Source of the DNA: Streptomyces smyrnaeus
GTDB taxonomy: Bacteria; Actinomycetota; Actinomycetes; Streptomycetales; Streptomycetaceae
Direction of reading: 5' to 3'
NCBI RefSeq assembly: GCF_017676345.1
Contig: NZ_JAFFZM010000026.1
Span: forward strand, 23,000-86,999
DNA length: 64,000 nucleotides
Under the pieces are notes generated by a model. It had not been told where the DNA came from. It made no database searches and was given only the letters and a program-made list of their open reading frames with translations. Every line of letters begins with the position of its first letter. The first letter of the stretch is position 1. Made by a program: the position numbers and the translations under genes. This document shows, piece after piece, positions 55,389 through 63,940 of the stretch.

Positions 55389-55425
55389 CGACTGCGGGAG
55401 GGCCCTCAGGGCCCTCCCGCAGTCG
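55389..55425. terminator. Very stable hairpin after the small membrane protein gene
   Basis: CGACTGCGGGAGGGCCCT (55389-55406) pairs perfectly with 55408-55425, an 18-bp near-continuous palindrome. Another 6-bp stem (TCAGGG/CCCTGA) follows at 55428-55443. A strong terminator, isolating the downstream unit. Confidence 0.75.
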
Positions 55426-55530
55426 TCTCAGGGGGAACCCTGAACTGCCCCGGACAAGGGGCAGTTGAGCTCGACACCCTGCTCCGTCACGTGTCAGATT
55501 CTTCTTACACCCCAAGAGAGAGGGGTCGCG

Positions 55531-55917
55531 GTGAGCGCGATCGAGACCCCGACGGGAGACGAACTGCTGAAGGTCCTGACGGCGCTGGGCAATCCGCATC
55601 GGCTGCGGATCGTCGCGGCGCTCGCCCAGGGCCGGAACTACGTCAGCAGACTCGCCCGCGAGATCGGCATGAGCCGCCCCCTGCTGCACATGCACCTCCA
55701 GCGGCTGGAGGCGGCCGGCCTGGTGGTCGGGACGCTGGAGCTGTCGGACAGCGGCAAGGCCATGAAGTTCTTCGAGGTGTCCCCGTTCGCCTACGCCCTG
55801 ACCCCGCAGATCGTCACGGAGGCGGCGCGGACCCTCACCGACCAGCAGCCGGACGAGAAGGCCCCGAGCGAGCGGGCCCGGAACGAGAAAGAGAGCGCAC
55901 AGTGGACGAGCAGCTGA
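55531..55917 (+). CDS. ArsR-like winged-helix regulator
   Basis: The 128-residue protein has the ArsR winged helix: LLKVLTALGNPHRLRIVAAL, SRLAREIGMSRPLLHMHLQR and LEAAGLVVGTLELSD. No metal-binding Cys is visible. The start GTG follows AGAGAGAGG. Its end overlaps the next small gene by 16 bp, and an MMPL transporter follows, so it probably regulates that unit. Confidence 0.85.
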   Translation: MSAIETPTGDELLKVLTALGNPHRLRIVAALAQGRNYVSRLAREIGMSRPLLHMHLQRLEAAGLVVGTLELSDSGKAMKFFEVSPFAYALTPQIVTEAARTLTDQQPDEKAPSERARNEKESAQWTSS

Positions 55918-56192
55918 CGACGGCGGCAGCAGCCGACGCGGCCGGTACCTGGGCGGCGGCGCTCGGCTCCGGCGGGGTCTTCGTCCTGATGATCGTGATC
56001 GTCTGGCAGGTCGCCGCCACCTGGCGGGCCCGCATGCTGGCCGCCCGTGAACAGCAGTACAAGAGCCTGGCCGAGAAGTACGCGCAGCTGCTGGAGGACA
56101 ACGTCGAGCTGCACCGCCGCACGCTGGACGAGCTGACGCAGGCACGGCAGTCGATCGCCTCGATGGAGAAGATGATGCGCGAGATCGAGTAG
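55902..56192 (+). CDS. Small single-pass membrane protein with coiled coil
   Basis: A 96-residue protein with one helix (SGGVFVLMIVIVWQVAATW) and a long amphipathic helix in the cytoplasmic half (REQQYKSLAEKYAQLLEDNV, LDELTQARQSIASMEKMMRE). It sits between the ArsR-like gene and the MMPL gene, overlapping the first by 16 bp, and may be an accessory subunit of the transporter (inference). Confidence 0.8.
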   Translation: MDEQLTTAAAADAAGTWAAALGSGGVFVLMIVIVWQVAATWRARMLAAREQQYKSLAEKYAQLLEDNVELHRRTLDELTQARQSIASMEKMMREIE

Positions 56193-56319
56193 CGGGCCCA
56201 TCGCCCCGCAGGCACCACCGGCGCTCGTACGGCCGGGAGCGGCAACTCCCGGCCGTACACGTGAGCGTGAGCACTCAGCGAACCCCTCGCTTCCCACACC
56301 CACACCATGGAGGTTACCC

Positions 56320-58479
56320 ATGCCTGCCCTCTCCCAGCATCCGGCCGGGAGGTGTCGCCACGCGCTGCGCCGCCTGGCCACGGCCCCCGGCGGCAAGCGC
56401 ACCAAATGGCTGGTCCTCGCCGCCTGGCTGATCATCGTCGTCGCCCTCGGTCCGCTGGCCGGAAAGCTCGGTGAGGTCGAGGACAGCAGCGCCAACGCCT
56501 TCCTGCCCGGCAACGCCGAGTCCGCCAAGGTCAATACGGAGCTGGAGAAGTTCCGCGGCGAGGACGAGATCATTCCCGCCGTCGTCGTCTACACCCGCTC
56601 CGACGCCGCCACCACCGAGGCCGACACCGCCAAGGCACGCGCCGACCGTGCGGACTTCGCATCGCTGGTGGCCAAGGGCGAGCAGATCAGCGGCCCGGTC
56701 CCGGCCGAGGACGGCAAAGCGCTGATGCTGGTGGTCCCGCTGAGCACGGGCGGCGACGACATGACCGACGACGTGGCGAAGATCCGTACGGTCGCGGCGG
56801 CCAACGCACCACCGGGGCTCGACGTCGAGGTCGGCGGCCCGGCCGGTTCGCTCATCGACAACATCAAGGTCTTCGACAACCTCGACTCCACGCTGATGCT
56901 GGCCACCGGCGCCGTCGTCACGCTGCTGCTGCTGATCACCTACCGCAGCCCGCTGCTGTGGCTCTTCCCCGTGCTGTCGGTCGGCTTCGCCGCGGTCCTC
57001 ACCCAGGTCGCCACCTATGTGCTGGCCAAGTACGCCTCGCTGCCCGTCGACCCGCAGAGCGCGGGCATCCTCATGGTCCTCGTCTTCGGTGTCGGTACCG
57101 ACTACGCACTGCTGCTGATCGCCCGCTACCGCGAGGAGCTCCACCGCCACGAGGACCGGCACGAGGCGATGCGGCTCGCGCTGCGCCGCTCCGGCCCCGC
57201 CATCGTCGCCTCCGCCGGCACCATCGCCATCGGGCTGGCCTGCCTGGCCTTCGCGGACATCAACTCCTCGCGCTCGCTGGGTCTGGTCGGTGCCGTCGGT
57301 GTCGTCTGCGCGCTGCTCGCGATGGTCACCGTGCTGCCCGCGCTGCTCGTGGTGGCGGGCCGCCGGGTCTTCTGGCCGTTCGTGCCCCGCTACGGGACAC
57401 AGCCGCGCAAGGCTCGTACGGTCTGGTCCCGGATCGGCGGCCTGCTGGCTCGCCGTCCGCGCTGGTCCTGGCTGATGTCCATCGCCGTCACGGCGGTACT
57501 GGCGCTGAGTGCGACCGGTATCACCATGGGGCTGACCAACGCGGAGATGTTCCAGGACAAGCCCGAGTCGGTGGTCGCCCAGGAGAAGCTGTCCGCGCAC
57601 TACCCCTCCGGCTCCTCCGACCCGGCCACCGTCGTCGTACGGACCGACGCGCGCACCGCCGTGCAGCGGGCAGCAGCTCAGGTCGGCGGAGTGGAGTCCG
57701 TCCGGGCCGACGACCGCACCGCCGACGGGTCGCTGACCTCGCTGTCCGTCGTGTTGCGGGACGCTCCCGACAGCGAGGCGGCCAAGCGGACCATCGACGA
57801 ACTGCGCGACGCGGTGCACCAGGTCGACGGTGCCGAAGCGCTGGTGGGCGGTACCACCGCGGAGTCGCTGGACACCCGGCGCGCCGCGGAGAGCGACCTG
57901 AAGGTCGTCATCCCGATCGTGCTCGCCGTCGTCCTGCTCGTCCTGGTGGCGCTGCTGCGCTCGCTGGTCGCGCCGGTGCTGCTGCTGGCAACCGTGGTGC
58001 TGTCCTACTTCGGTGCGCTGGGCGCCTCGCACCTGGTCTTCGAGTACGTGCTCGACTTCGCGGCGATGGACCACTCCTTGCCGCTGATGGGCTTCGTCTT
58101 CCTGGTGGCACTGGGCATCGACTACAACATCTTCCTGATGACCCGGGTCCGCGAAGAGGCCGTGGCGCAGGGGCACAGCAGGGGCGTGCTGGCAGGGCTC
58201 AGCTCCACCGGCGGTGTGATCACCTCGGCGGGAATCGTGCTGGCCGCCACCTTCGCGGTGATCGCCTCGATGCCGCTGGTGTCGATGGCGCAGCTCGGGG
58301 TGCTGGTCGGCATCGGCGTCCTGCTGGACACCTTCCTGGTCCGCACCGTCCTGGTGCCCTCGCTGGCCCTGGACATCGGTGCCCGTATCTGGTGGCCGAG
58401 CCGTCTGGGCCGTGCCCCGCAGCCGCACGGTGACGCCCGTACGGCGGTGGGGGAGGACCGGGTGCTGGAGAAGGTGTAG
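56320..58479 (+). CDS. MMPL-family RND transporter
   Basis: A 719-residue inner-membrane exporter with about 12 helices in two halves, each starting with one helix and a large periplasm-side domain. The first half opens with WLVLAAWLIIVVALG, then the DSSANAFLPGN loop; the D-Y pair for proton relay is in FGVGTDYALLLIARYREEL and ALGIDYNIFLMTRVREEA. In mycobacteria such proteins move lipids and siderophores; in Streptomyces, lipids or drugs. The ribosome site is GGAGG. A strong hairpin follows. Confidence 0.93.
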   Translation: MPALSQHPAGRCRHALRRLATAPGGKRTKWLVLAAWLIIVVALGPLAGKLGEVEDSSANAFLPGNAESAKVNTELEKFRGEDEIIPAVVVYTRSDAATTEADTAKARADRADFASLVAKGEQISGPVPAEDGKALMLVVPLSTGGDDMTDDVAKIRTVAAANAPPGLDVEVGGPAGSLIDNIKVFDNLDSTLMLATGAVVTLLLLITYRSPLLWLFPVLSVGFAAVLTQVATYVLAKYASLPVDPQSAGILMVLVFGVGTDYALLLIARYREELHRHEDRHEAMRLALRRSGPAIVASAGTIAIGLACLAFADINSSRSLGLVGAVGVVCALLAMVTVLPALLVVAGRRVFWPFVPRYGTQPRKARTVWSRIGGLLARRPRWSWLMSIAVTAVLALSATGITMGLTNAEMFQDKPESVVAQEKLSAHYPSGSSDPATVVVRTDARTAVQRAAAQVGGVESVRADDRTADGSLTSLSVVLRDAPDSEAAKRTIDELRDAVHQVDGAEALVGGTTAESLDTRRAAESDLKVVIPIVLAVVLLVLVALLRSLVAPVLLLATVVLSYFGALGASHLVFEYVLDFAAMDHSLPLMGFVFLVALGIDYNIFLMTRVREEAVAQGHSRGVLAGLSSTGGVITSAGIVLAATFAVIASMPLVSMAQLGVLVGIGVLLDTFLVRTVLVPSLALDIGARIWWPSRLGRAPQPHGDARTAVGEDRVLEKV

Positions 58480-58571
58480 CCGTCCAGCCCCTTCGGCACC
58501 CGCGCTCGACCACTCGGCCCTCTCGCCTCCTCGGTCCCCTTCCTCACCACACGGGAGGAGACCCCACATCC

Positions 58572-58618
58572 GGCGGTGCCGGACCTCCTGAGCCCTCTCA
58601 GGCCGGTCCGGCACCGCC
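58572..58618 (+). terminator. Compound hairpin terminator after the MMPL gene
   Basis: GGCGGTGCCGGACC (58572-58585) pairs perfectly with 58605-58618. The loop contains a second stem CCTGAG/CTCAGG. It ends the ArsR-TM-MMPL unit just before the ABC promoter. Confidence 0.75.
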
Positions 58619-58635
58619 GTTCGTCGTCCCGCCGC

Positions 58636-58665
58636 TTGACGCCCTCGTACGGCGGCGACCATAAT
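58636..58665 (+). promoter_or_regulatory. HrdB-type promoter of the ABC exporter genes
   Basis: TTGACG (58636-58641), an 18-bp spacer and CATAAT (58660-58665). Transcription should start within a base or two of the ATG at 58673, so the mRNA would be leaderless. Confidence 0.8.
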
Positions 58666-58681
58666 TCATCACATGATGAAT
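58664..58681. promoter_or_regulatory. Palindromic operator over the -10 and start codon
   Basis: ATTCATCA (58664-58671) and TGATGAAT (58674-58681) are perfect inverted repeats with a 2-base spacer. The palindrome overlaps the -10 box and the ATGATG start. A bound regulator would block transcription. No regulator gene is adjacent in this unit. Confidence 0.75.
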
Positions 58682-59563
58682 AAACCTCCGCCCGAGCGCA
58701 CCGGGACCCCGGGGGACGGCCGGCCCGCCGTGCACGCGCACGGCCTCACCGTCGTCCGCGGCAGCCGTCGGGTGCTGGACGGGCTCACCTTCGACATCGC
58801 CCCCGGCACCGTCACCGGACTCCTCGGTCCCTCCGGCAGCGGCAAGTCCACCCTCATCCGGGCCATCGTCGGCACCCAGGCCAAGGTCACCGGCACCCTC
58901 GACGTACTCGGCAGGCCCGCGGGCTCCGCCCCGCTGCGCTCCCGCGTCGGCTACGTCACCCAGTCCCCGTCCGTCTACGCCGACCTGACGGCACGGCAGA
59001 ACCTCGACTACTACGCCGCCGTCCTCGGCATCCCGCGCACCGACCGCGCCGCCGCCGTCGACCAGGCGCTGACCGACGTCGACCTCACCTCGCACGCCGA
59101 CGACCTGGCGGGCAACCTCTCCGGAGGCCAGTCCTCCCGCGTCTCCCTCGCCGTCGCCCTGCTGGGCACCCCCGAACTGCTGGTCCTGGACGAACCCACC
59201 GTCGGCCTCGACCCCGTACTCCGTCGCGACCTGTGGAACCTCTTCCACCGCCTCGCCGCGCGCGGCACCACCCTGCTGATCTCCTCGCACGTGATGGACG
59301 AGGCCGACCGCTGCGAGCACCTGCTCCTCGTCCGGGACGGCACCCTGCTGGCCGCCGACACCCCGCAGGCGCTCCGCGAGACCACCGGCAGCGACACCGT
59401 CGAGGACGCCTTCCTCAAGCTCGTCGAGTCCGCCCGGGACGGAGCCACCACCTCCGCCCGGCCCCACCCCGCAGCCCAGGCACAGCACTCCCAGCACGCA
59501 CAGAACACGCAGCAGACCCAGCAAGCCCAGGAATCCCAGCACTCACGACGGGGCACCTCATGA
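58673..59563 (+). CDS. ABC-2 type transporter ATP-binding protein
   Basis: The 296-residue ATPase shows Walker A GLLGPSGSGKSTLIR, the Q-loop YVTQSPSVYADLTA, signature LSGGQSSRVSLAVAL, Walker B LLVLDEPTVGLDP and H-loop LLISSHVMDEADRC, the DrrA-type exporter layout. The last 45 residues are low-complexity Gln/His/Ser (CAG-rich DNA). Start ATG 58673 is leaderless; 58676 is also ATG. It overlaps its permease by 4 bp. Confidence 0.93.
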   Translation: MMNKPPPERTGTPGDGRPAVHAHGLTVVRGSRRVLDGLTFDIAPGTVTGLLGPSGSGKSTLIRAIVGTQAKVTGTLDVLGRPAGSAPLRSRVGYVTQSPSVYADLTARQNLDYYAAVLGIPRTDRAAAVDQALTDVDLTSHADDLAGNLSGGQSSRVSLAVALLGTPELLVLDEPTVGLDPVLRRDLWNLFHRLAARGTTLLISSHVMDEADRCEHLLLVRDGTLLAADTPQALRETTGSDTVEDAFLKLVESARDGATTSARPHPAAQAQHSQHAQNTQQTQQAQESQHSRRGTS

Positions 59564-60297
59564 ACGCCGCACGCACGCTCGCCACCGCACGCCGTGTCCT
59601 GCGCCAGCTCGCCCACGACCCCCGGACGGTCGCGCTGCTGCTCCTCGTCCCGGTCCTGCTGCTGGTCCTGCTCTACTACGTCTTCGACGCGGACCGCCGC
59701 TCCTTCGACAGCATCGGCGCCTCACTGCTGGGCATCTTCCCGCTGGTGACGATGTTCCTGGTCACCTCCATCGCCACACTGCGGGAGCGCACCTCCGGCA
59801 CGCTGGAGCGGCTGCTGTCCATGCCGCTGGGCAAGGCCGATCTCATCCTCGGCTACGCACTCGCGTTCGGCGCGCTCGCCGTCGTCCAGGCCTCCGTCGC
59901 CACCGGTGTCGCCGTCTGGCTCCTGGACCTCAACATCGTCGGCTCGCCCTGGCTGCTGCTGCTCATCGCGCTGCTCGACGCCCTGCTGGGCACGGCACTC
60001 GGGCTGTTCGTCTCCGCGTTCGCCGCCTCCGAGTTCCAGGTGGTCCAGTTCATGCCCGCGATGGTCTTCCCGCAGATCCTGCTGTGCGGCCTGTTCGCCC
60101 CCCGCAGCAGCATGCAGCCGGCGCTGGAGGCGATCTCCAACGTGCTGCCCATGTCCTACGCCGTCGACGGCATGACGGAGGTCCTCAAACACCCGGACGC
60201 CACCGGGGACTTCGTCCGCGACGCGGTCATCGTCGCCGGCAGCGCACTCCTCGTCCTCTTCCTCGGTGCCGCCACCCTCCGCCGCCGTACGGCCTGA
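59560..60297 (+). CDS. ABC-2 type transporter permease
   Basis: The 245-residue membrane partner of the preceding ATPase. Six helices are expected: VALLLLVPVLLLVLLYYVF first, then GIFPLVTMFLVTSIA, a central ALAFGALAVVQASV, LLLLIALLDALLGTALGLFV, and others near the C-terminus (VIVAGSALLVLFLGA). The NodJ/DrrB-type ABC-2 signature SYAVDGMTEVL is present. Probably exports a drug or lipid. Confidence 0.92.
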   Translation: MNAARTLATARRVLRQLAHDPRTVALLLLVPVLLLVLLYYVFDADRRSFDSIGASLLGIFPLVTMFLVTSIATLRERTSGTLERLLSMPLGKADLILGYALAFGALAVVQASVATGVAVWLLDLNIVGSPWLLLLIALLDALLGTALGLFVSAFAASEFQVVQFMPAMVFPQILLCGLFAPRSSMQPALEAISNVLPMSYAVDGMTEVLKHPDATGDFVRDAVIVAGSALLVLFLGAATLRRRTA

Positions 60298-60361
60298 AGG
60301 CGCGTCCGCGCTGTGGAACGCGGGGCTGCCGAGCGGTGGGCCGGTGCGAGTATGGACGCGG

Positions 60362-60379
60362 TGTCCACGATCGTGGACA
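60362..60379. promoter_or_regulatory. 18-bp perfect palindrome upstream of proC
   Basis: TGTCCACGATCGTGGACA is its own reverse complement, 51 bp before the proC start. It may be a regulator site; TATGGA at 60351-60356 could be the nearby -10. Confidence 0.55.
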
Positions 60380-60430
60380 GGCGGCCACACGGCATCCGAC
60401 GCGCAACAACGCACGAGGTGAAGCACCCCC

Positions 60431-61234
60431 ATGACCACCCAGAAAGTCGCGGTCCTCGGCACCGGAAAGATCGGGGAGGCACTGCTCTCCGGCATGCTCC
60501 GAGGCGGCTGGTCGCCCTCCCGCCTCCTGGTCACCACCCGCCGCCCGGAGCGCGCCGCCGAACTGCGCGAGCGCTACGGCGTCGAGACCGTCGGCAACGC
60601 CGAGGCCGCCAAGAGCGCCGACACCCTCATCCTCACCCCCAAGCCGCAGGACATGGCGGCGCTGCTGGACGAACTCGCCCCGCACGTGCCCGCCGACCGG
60701 CTGGTCATCAGCGGCGCGGCCGGCATCACCACCCGCTACCTCGAACAGCGCCTCGCCGACGGCACCCCCGTCGTCCGCGTCATGACCAACACCCCGGCCC
60801 TGGTGGACGAGGCCATGTCCGTCGTCTCTCCGGGCACCCACGCCACCGAGGACCATCTGAAGCTCACCGACGAGATCTTCGGCGGCGTCGGCAAGACCCT
60901 CCGCCTCCCCGAGGGCCAGCAGGACGCCGCCACCGCTCTCTCCGGCTCGGGCCCCGCCTACTTCTTCTTCCTGATCGAGGCCATGACCGACGCCGGCATC
61001 CAGCTCGGCCTCCCGCGCGACAAGGCACACGAGCTGATCGTCCAGGCCGCCGTCGGCGCCGCCACCATGCTCCGCGACAGCGGCGACCACCCCGTCACCC
61101 TCCGCGAGAACGTCACCTCGCCCGGCGGTACGACGATCAACGCCATCCGCGAGTTGGAGAACCACCGGGTCCGCGCCGCCTTCATCGACGCCATCGAGGC
61201 GGCCCGCGACCGCAGCCGCGAACTGGGAGGCTGA
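60431..61234 (+). CDS. proC: Pyrroline-5-carboxylate reductase
   Basis: The final step of proline synthesis, an NAD(P)H-dependent reduction. The 267 residues start with the Rossmann motif VAVLGTGKIGEALLSGML; later come VVRVMTNTPALV, ALSGSGPAYFFFLIEAMTDA and the C-terminal signature VTSPGGTTINAIRELE. The gene follows a CACGAGGTG ribosome site. A copy of the dispersed Streptomyces repeat lies downstream. Confidence 0.96.
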   Translation: MTTQKVAVLGTGKIGEALLSGMLRGGWSPSRLLVTTRRPERAAELRERYGVETVGNAEAAKSADTLILTPKPQDMAALLDELAPHVPADRLVISGAAGITTRYLEQRLADGTPVVRVMTNTPALVDEAMSVVSPGTHATEDHLKLTDEIFGGVGKTLRLPEGQQDAATALSGSGPAYFFFLIEAMTDAGIQLGLPRDKAHELIVQAAVGAATMLRDSGDHPVTLRENVTSPGGTTINAIRELENHRVRAAFIDAIEAARDRSRELGG

Positions 61235-61320
61235 CGGGCCGGGGAGAGGGTGCCCCTTGCTGTGCGGCGCGGGCTGCGGGTGTGCCGTAGCTGTGGGGGC
61301 ACCCCCTGCTCGAAGAGCCT

Positions 61321-61344
61321 GGGGGAGCAGTTCCCCGCGCCCCC
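61321..61344. repeat. Dispersed Streptomyces repeat, after proC
   Basis: GTTCCCCGCGCCCC (about 61330-61343) is the reverse complement of the GGGGCGCGGGGAAC core seen after ilvD. It lies between the convergent proC and DedA genes. Confidence 0.6.
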
Positions 61345-61376
61345 TACTTGCTGCCCCGCAAGCTCGGGCAAGCCCT

Positions 61377-61982
61377 TCAGCTCCCGGCGCGCGCCCGCAA
61401 CCCCCGCACCCCCTCGTGCACCAGCGTGATCGTGAAGGCGAGCGCCAGCCCCAGCGCCACCCCGTACAGCGGTGTCTCCTCGAACGCCGCCCCGCCCACA
61501 TAGCCCAGGCAGGCCGAGTAGATCGCCCAGCTCAGCACCGCGACGGCGTCGAACCGGGTGAACGACCGGCGCGGGAACCCGGTGGCGCCCGTGGTGAGCG
61601 TGGCGGCCGTCCGCCCGCCCGGGATGTAGCGCGCCGCCACCAGCACGAGGCCGCCCCGCTCGGCCAGCATCCGCCCCACCCGCTCGTACACCCGCCGCGC
61701 CCGGCTCCCCTCCTTCAGCCGGGCCTGGATCCGCGCTCCGGAGCGCCGTCCGATCGCATAGGAGATGTGGTCACCGACGAACGCTCCCAACGCCGCCACC
61801 AGGATCACCCAGAACAGTTCGGGCTCGCCCTGCGCCGCCGCGAACACCCCCAGGGTGATCACCAGCGTCTCGCTCGGCACCACGGGGAAGAACCCGTCCA
61901 GCATCGCGATTCCGAACAGCGCCACATACACCCAGGGTGTGCTGACGAATCCCTCGACCGCGTGCACTATCGCGTCATTCAT
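61377..61982 (-). CDS. DedA-family membrane protein
   Basis: A 201-residue inner-membrane protein with four to five helices, and the family pattern: the re-entrant FFPVVPSETLVITLGVFAA, GDHISYAIGRRSG, and RYIPGGRTAATLTTGATGFP. DedA proteins act as undecaprenyl-phosphate or other lipid scramblases/flippases and proton-dependent transporters. Start MNDAIVHAV at 61982. Divergent from the histidine kinase gene. Confidence 0.92.
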   Translation of the reverse strand: MNDAIVHAVEGFVSTPWVYVALFGIAMLDGFFPVVPSETLVITLGVFAAAQGEPELFWVILVAALGAFVGDHISYAIGRRSGARIQARLKEGSRARRVYERVGRMLAERGGLVLVAARYIPGGRTAATLTTGATGFPRRSFTRFDAVAVLSWAIYSACLGYVGGAAFEETPLYGVALGLALAFTITLVHEGVRGLRARAGS

Positions 61983-62092
61983 GCTCCGGAACGTACGGAG
62001 CGCCACAGGCGGCGGGCAGCGCACGATAGTCGTCGGCCACCCTGCACTTTCGACAGATGTCCGCCGCGAACCCGCCGCGTACCGTGACGGCC

Positions 62093-63922
62093 GTGAACTC
62101 CTCCGCACGCGCCCGCACCCGACGACCGGCCGGAGGCCCCGCCGCAGGGCCCGGTGCCGGCCGCCCGGACGGCGTCCACGGCCGCTTCCGCGACCGGCTC
62201 AAGGGCCGGCTGGGAGAGGGCCTGCGCCGCCGACGCGTCCGTGAGGCCCTGGCCGACCTGGCGCTGTTCCTGTTCATGGCCTACCCCCTCCCCTTCCTCA
62301 CCGACGTCCCGGTCTGGCTCCGCGTGGTGGCGGCTCCCCTGCTGGCCGCCGCGGCAGCCATGAGCCGCCGGGCCCCGCTCGCGGCCGCGACCGTTCCGGC
62401 CGTACTCGGTCTGACCGCCACCCCGGAGCTGTTCACCAGCACTTTCGCCCCGAGCCTGGTCGCCCTCAGCTTTTTGCTCGGCCGCCGCACCCAGGACGTA
62501 CGCCCGTCGCTCGTCGCCGCCGCCCTCCTCTGCGCGGCCGGACTCGTGCTCGCCCTGACACTGCCGGGCGCCGACCTGTGGGCCTGGTTCACCCTGGTCA
62601 GCACCGTCTTGTTCGCCGCCGTCCTCCCCTGGCTGCTGGGCCGCTTCCGCCGTCAGCAGTACGAACTGCACAGCGCCGGCTGGGAGCTGGCCGCCCGGAT
62701 GGAACGCGAACAGCAGCTGGTGGCCGAACGCACCCGGTTGCGCGAACGCTCCCGTATCGCGGGCGACATGCACGACTCCCTCGGCCACGACCTCAGCCTC
62801 ATCGCCGTCCGCGCCGCGGCACTCCAGGTCTCTCCGGGGGTGGACGCCGACGCCAGCGCCTCCGCCGCCGAGCTCCGCCAGGCGGCCGCCGACGCCACCG
62901 AACGCCTCCGCCAGATCATCGGCCTCCTCCGCCAGGACACGACAGAGCTCCACCAAGAGCCGCCGACCGTCTCCGAGACCGTCCCCGATCTGGTGGCCCG
63001 CACCGCCGCCTCGGGCGTCGACATCTGCCTCCGCCACCACACAGCGCAGGAGGCGACCGAGGAAGAAGCCGCAGGGGAAGCAGGTACTGGGAAGGCAGGT
63101 ACTGGAAAAGCAGGTGAGGGAAAAGCAGGTGAGGGAGCGGAGAGCGACCCGTCCCGACTGCCCCCACTCGTCGACCGGGCCCTCCACCGCGTCGTCCAGG
63201 AGGCCATCACCAACGCGACGAAGCACGCTCCCGGCTCAGCCATCACCGTCGAGCTCCGGCAGGGGAGCACCGCGGTGGACGTGACGGTGCGAAACGGCGC
63301 GATTCCCGAAGCAGCGCCCGCCGCCGGTGCCGCCGCGGGTGCCGATGCCGGTCGGCCTGGACCCGGCGGGGGCTCCGGCACCGGACTCATCAGCCTGGAC
63401 GAGCGCGTCCGCCAGGCCGGCGGCACCTTCCGGGCCCACCGCACGGACGACGGCTTCGAGGTCACGGCCCACCTCCCCCTCACCGCGGAACCGCTCCCGC
63501 CCGCCGCTCCCGAGGGCGACACCGGCATCTCGCGCTCCCGCGAGGAGCTGGCCCAGGCCCGCCGGCGCGTACGACGCGGCATGGTGAACGCCCTCTGGAT
63601 CCCGGTCGCGGCAACGGCGGCCCTCGCCGTACTGATGTACGGCTTCCAGCTCTACACCTCCCACCAGTCCGTTCTGCCCCAGCACACCTTCGAGCAGCTG
63701 CGCACAGGTGACGCCGAGACCTCCGTGACCCCGCGCCTCCCGTCGTACGAGTTCGACGAGGAGTCCCGCCCCTACGGCGCCCCACCGGATCCTCCGCACA
63801 CGGACGAGTGCCGCTTCTACCGCACCGCCACCTTCGACAACTCCCCGCTCTACCGCCTCTGCTTCGCGGACGGCCGCCTCTCCCACAAGGACCGCGTCAC
63901 CAACGAGCGGGACGACGGTTGA
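62093..63922 (+). CDS. Sensor histidine kinase with extra C-terminal membrane segment
   Basis: The protein has about 609 residues. Membrane helices at about 50-160 (ALADLALFLFMAYPLPFL, AAPLLAAAAAMSRRAPLA, VVLSTVLFAAVLPWLLG region) precede the HisKA_3 box RIAGDMHDSLGHDLSLIAVR, a 15-bp repeat linker, and the HATPase_c domain (EAITNATKHAPGSA, GTGLISLDERVRQAGG). After the kinase comes another helix (IPVAATAALAVLMYGFQLY) and a 75-residue tail with two Cys, likely extracellular. GTG 62093 follows TACCGT as in leaderless genes; ATG 62057 in frame is an alternative. The partner regulator is not in the window; it may lie beyond 64000. Confidence 0.85.
   Translation: MNSSARARTRRPAGGPAAGPGAGRPDGVHGRFRDRLKGRLGEGLRRRRVREALADLALFLFMAYPLPFLTDVPVWLRVVAAPLLAAAAAMSRRAPLAAATVPAVLGLTATPELFTSTFAPSLVALSFLLGRRTQDVRPSLVAAALLCAAGLVLALTLPGADLWAWFTLVSTVLFAAVLPWLLGRFRRQQYELHSAGWELAARMEREQQLVAERTRLRERSRIAGDMHDSLGHDLSLIAVRAAALQVSPGVDADASASAAELRQAAADATERLRQIIGLLRQDTTELHQEPPTVSETVPDLVARTAASGVDICLRHHTAQEATEEEAAGEAGTGKAGTGKAGEGKAGEGAESDPSRLPPLVDRALHRVVQEAITNATKHAPGSAITVELRQGSTAVDVTVRNGAIPEAAPAAGAAAGADAGRPGPGGGSGTGLISLDERVRQAGGTFRAHRTDDGFEVTAHLPLTAEPLPPAAPEGDTGISRSREELAQARRRVRRGMVNALWIPVAATAALAVLMYGFQLYTSHQSVLPQHTFEQLRTGDAETSVTPRLPSYEFDEESRPYGAPPDPPHTDECRFYRTATFDNSPLYRLCFADGRLSHKDRVTNERDDG
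63080..63139 (+). repeat. 15-bp tandem repeat in the kinase linker
   Basis: Four consecutive 15-bp units, GCAGGTACTGGGAAG and variants, encode AGTGK-like repeats between the phospho-His domain and the ATPase domain. Copy number may vary between strains. Confidence 0.85.
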
Positions 63923-63940
63923 CGGGCACGAGGCCCGAAG

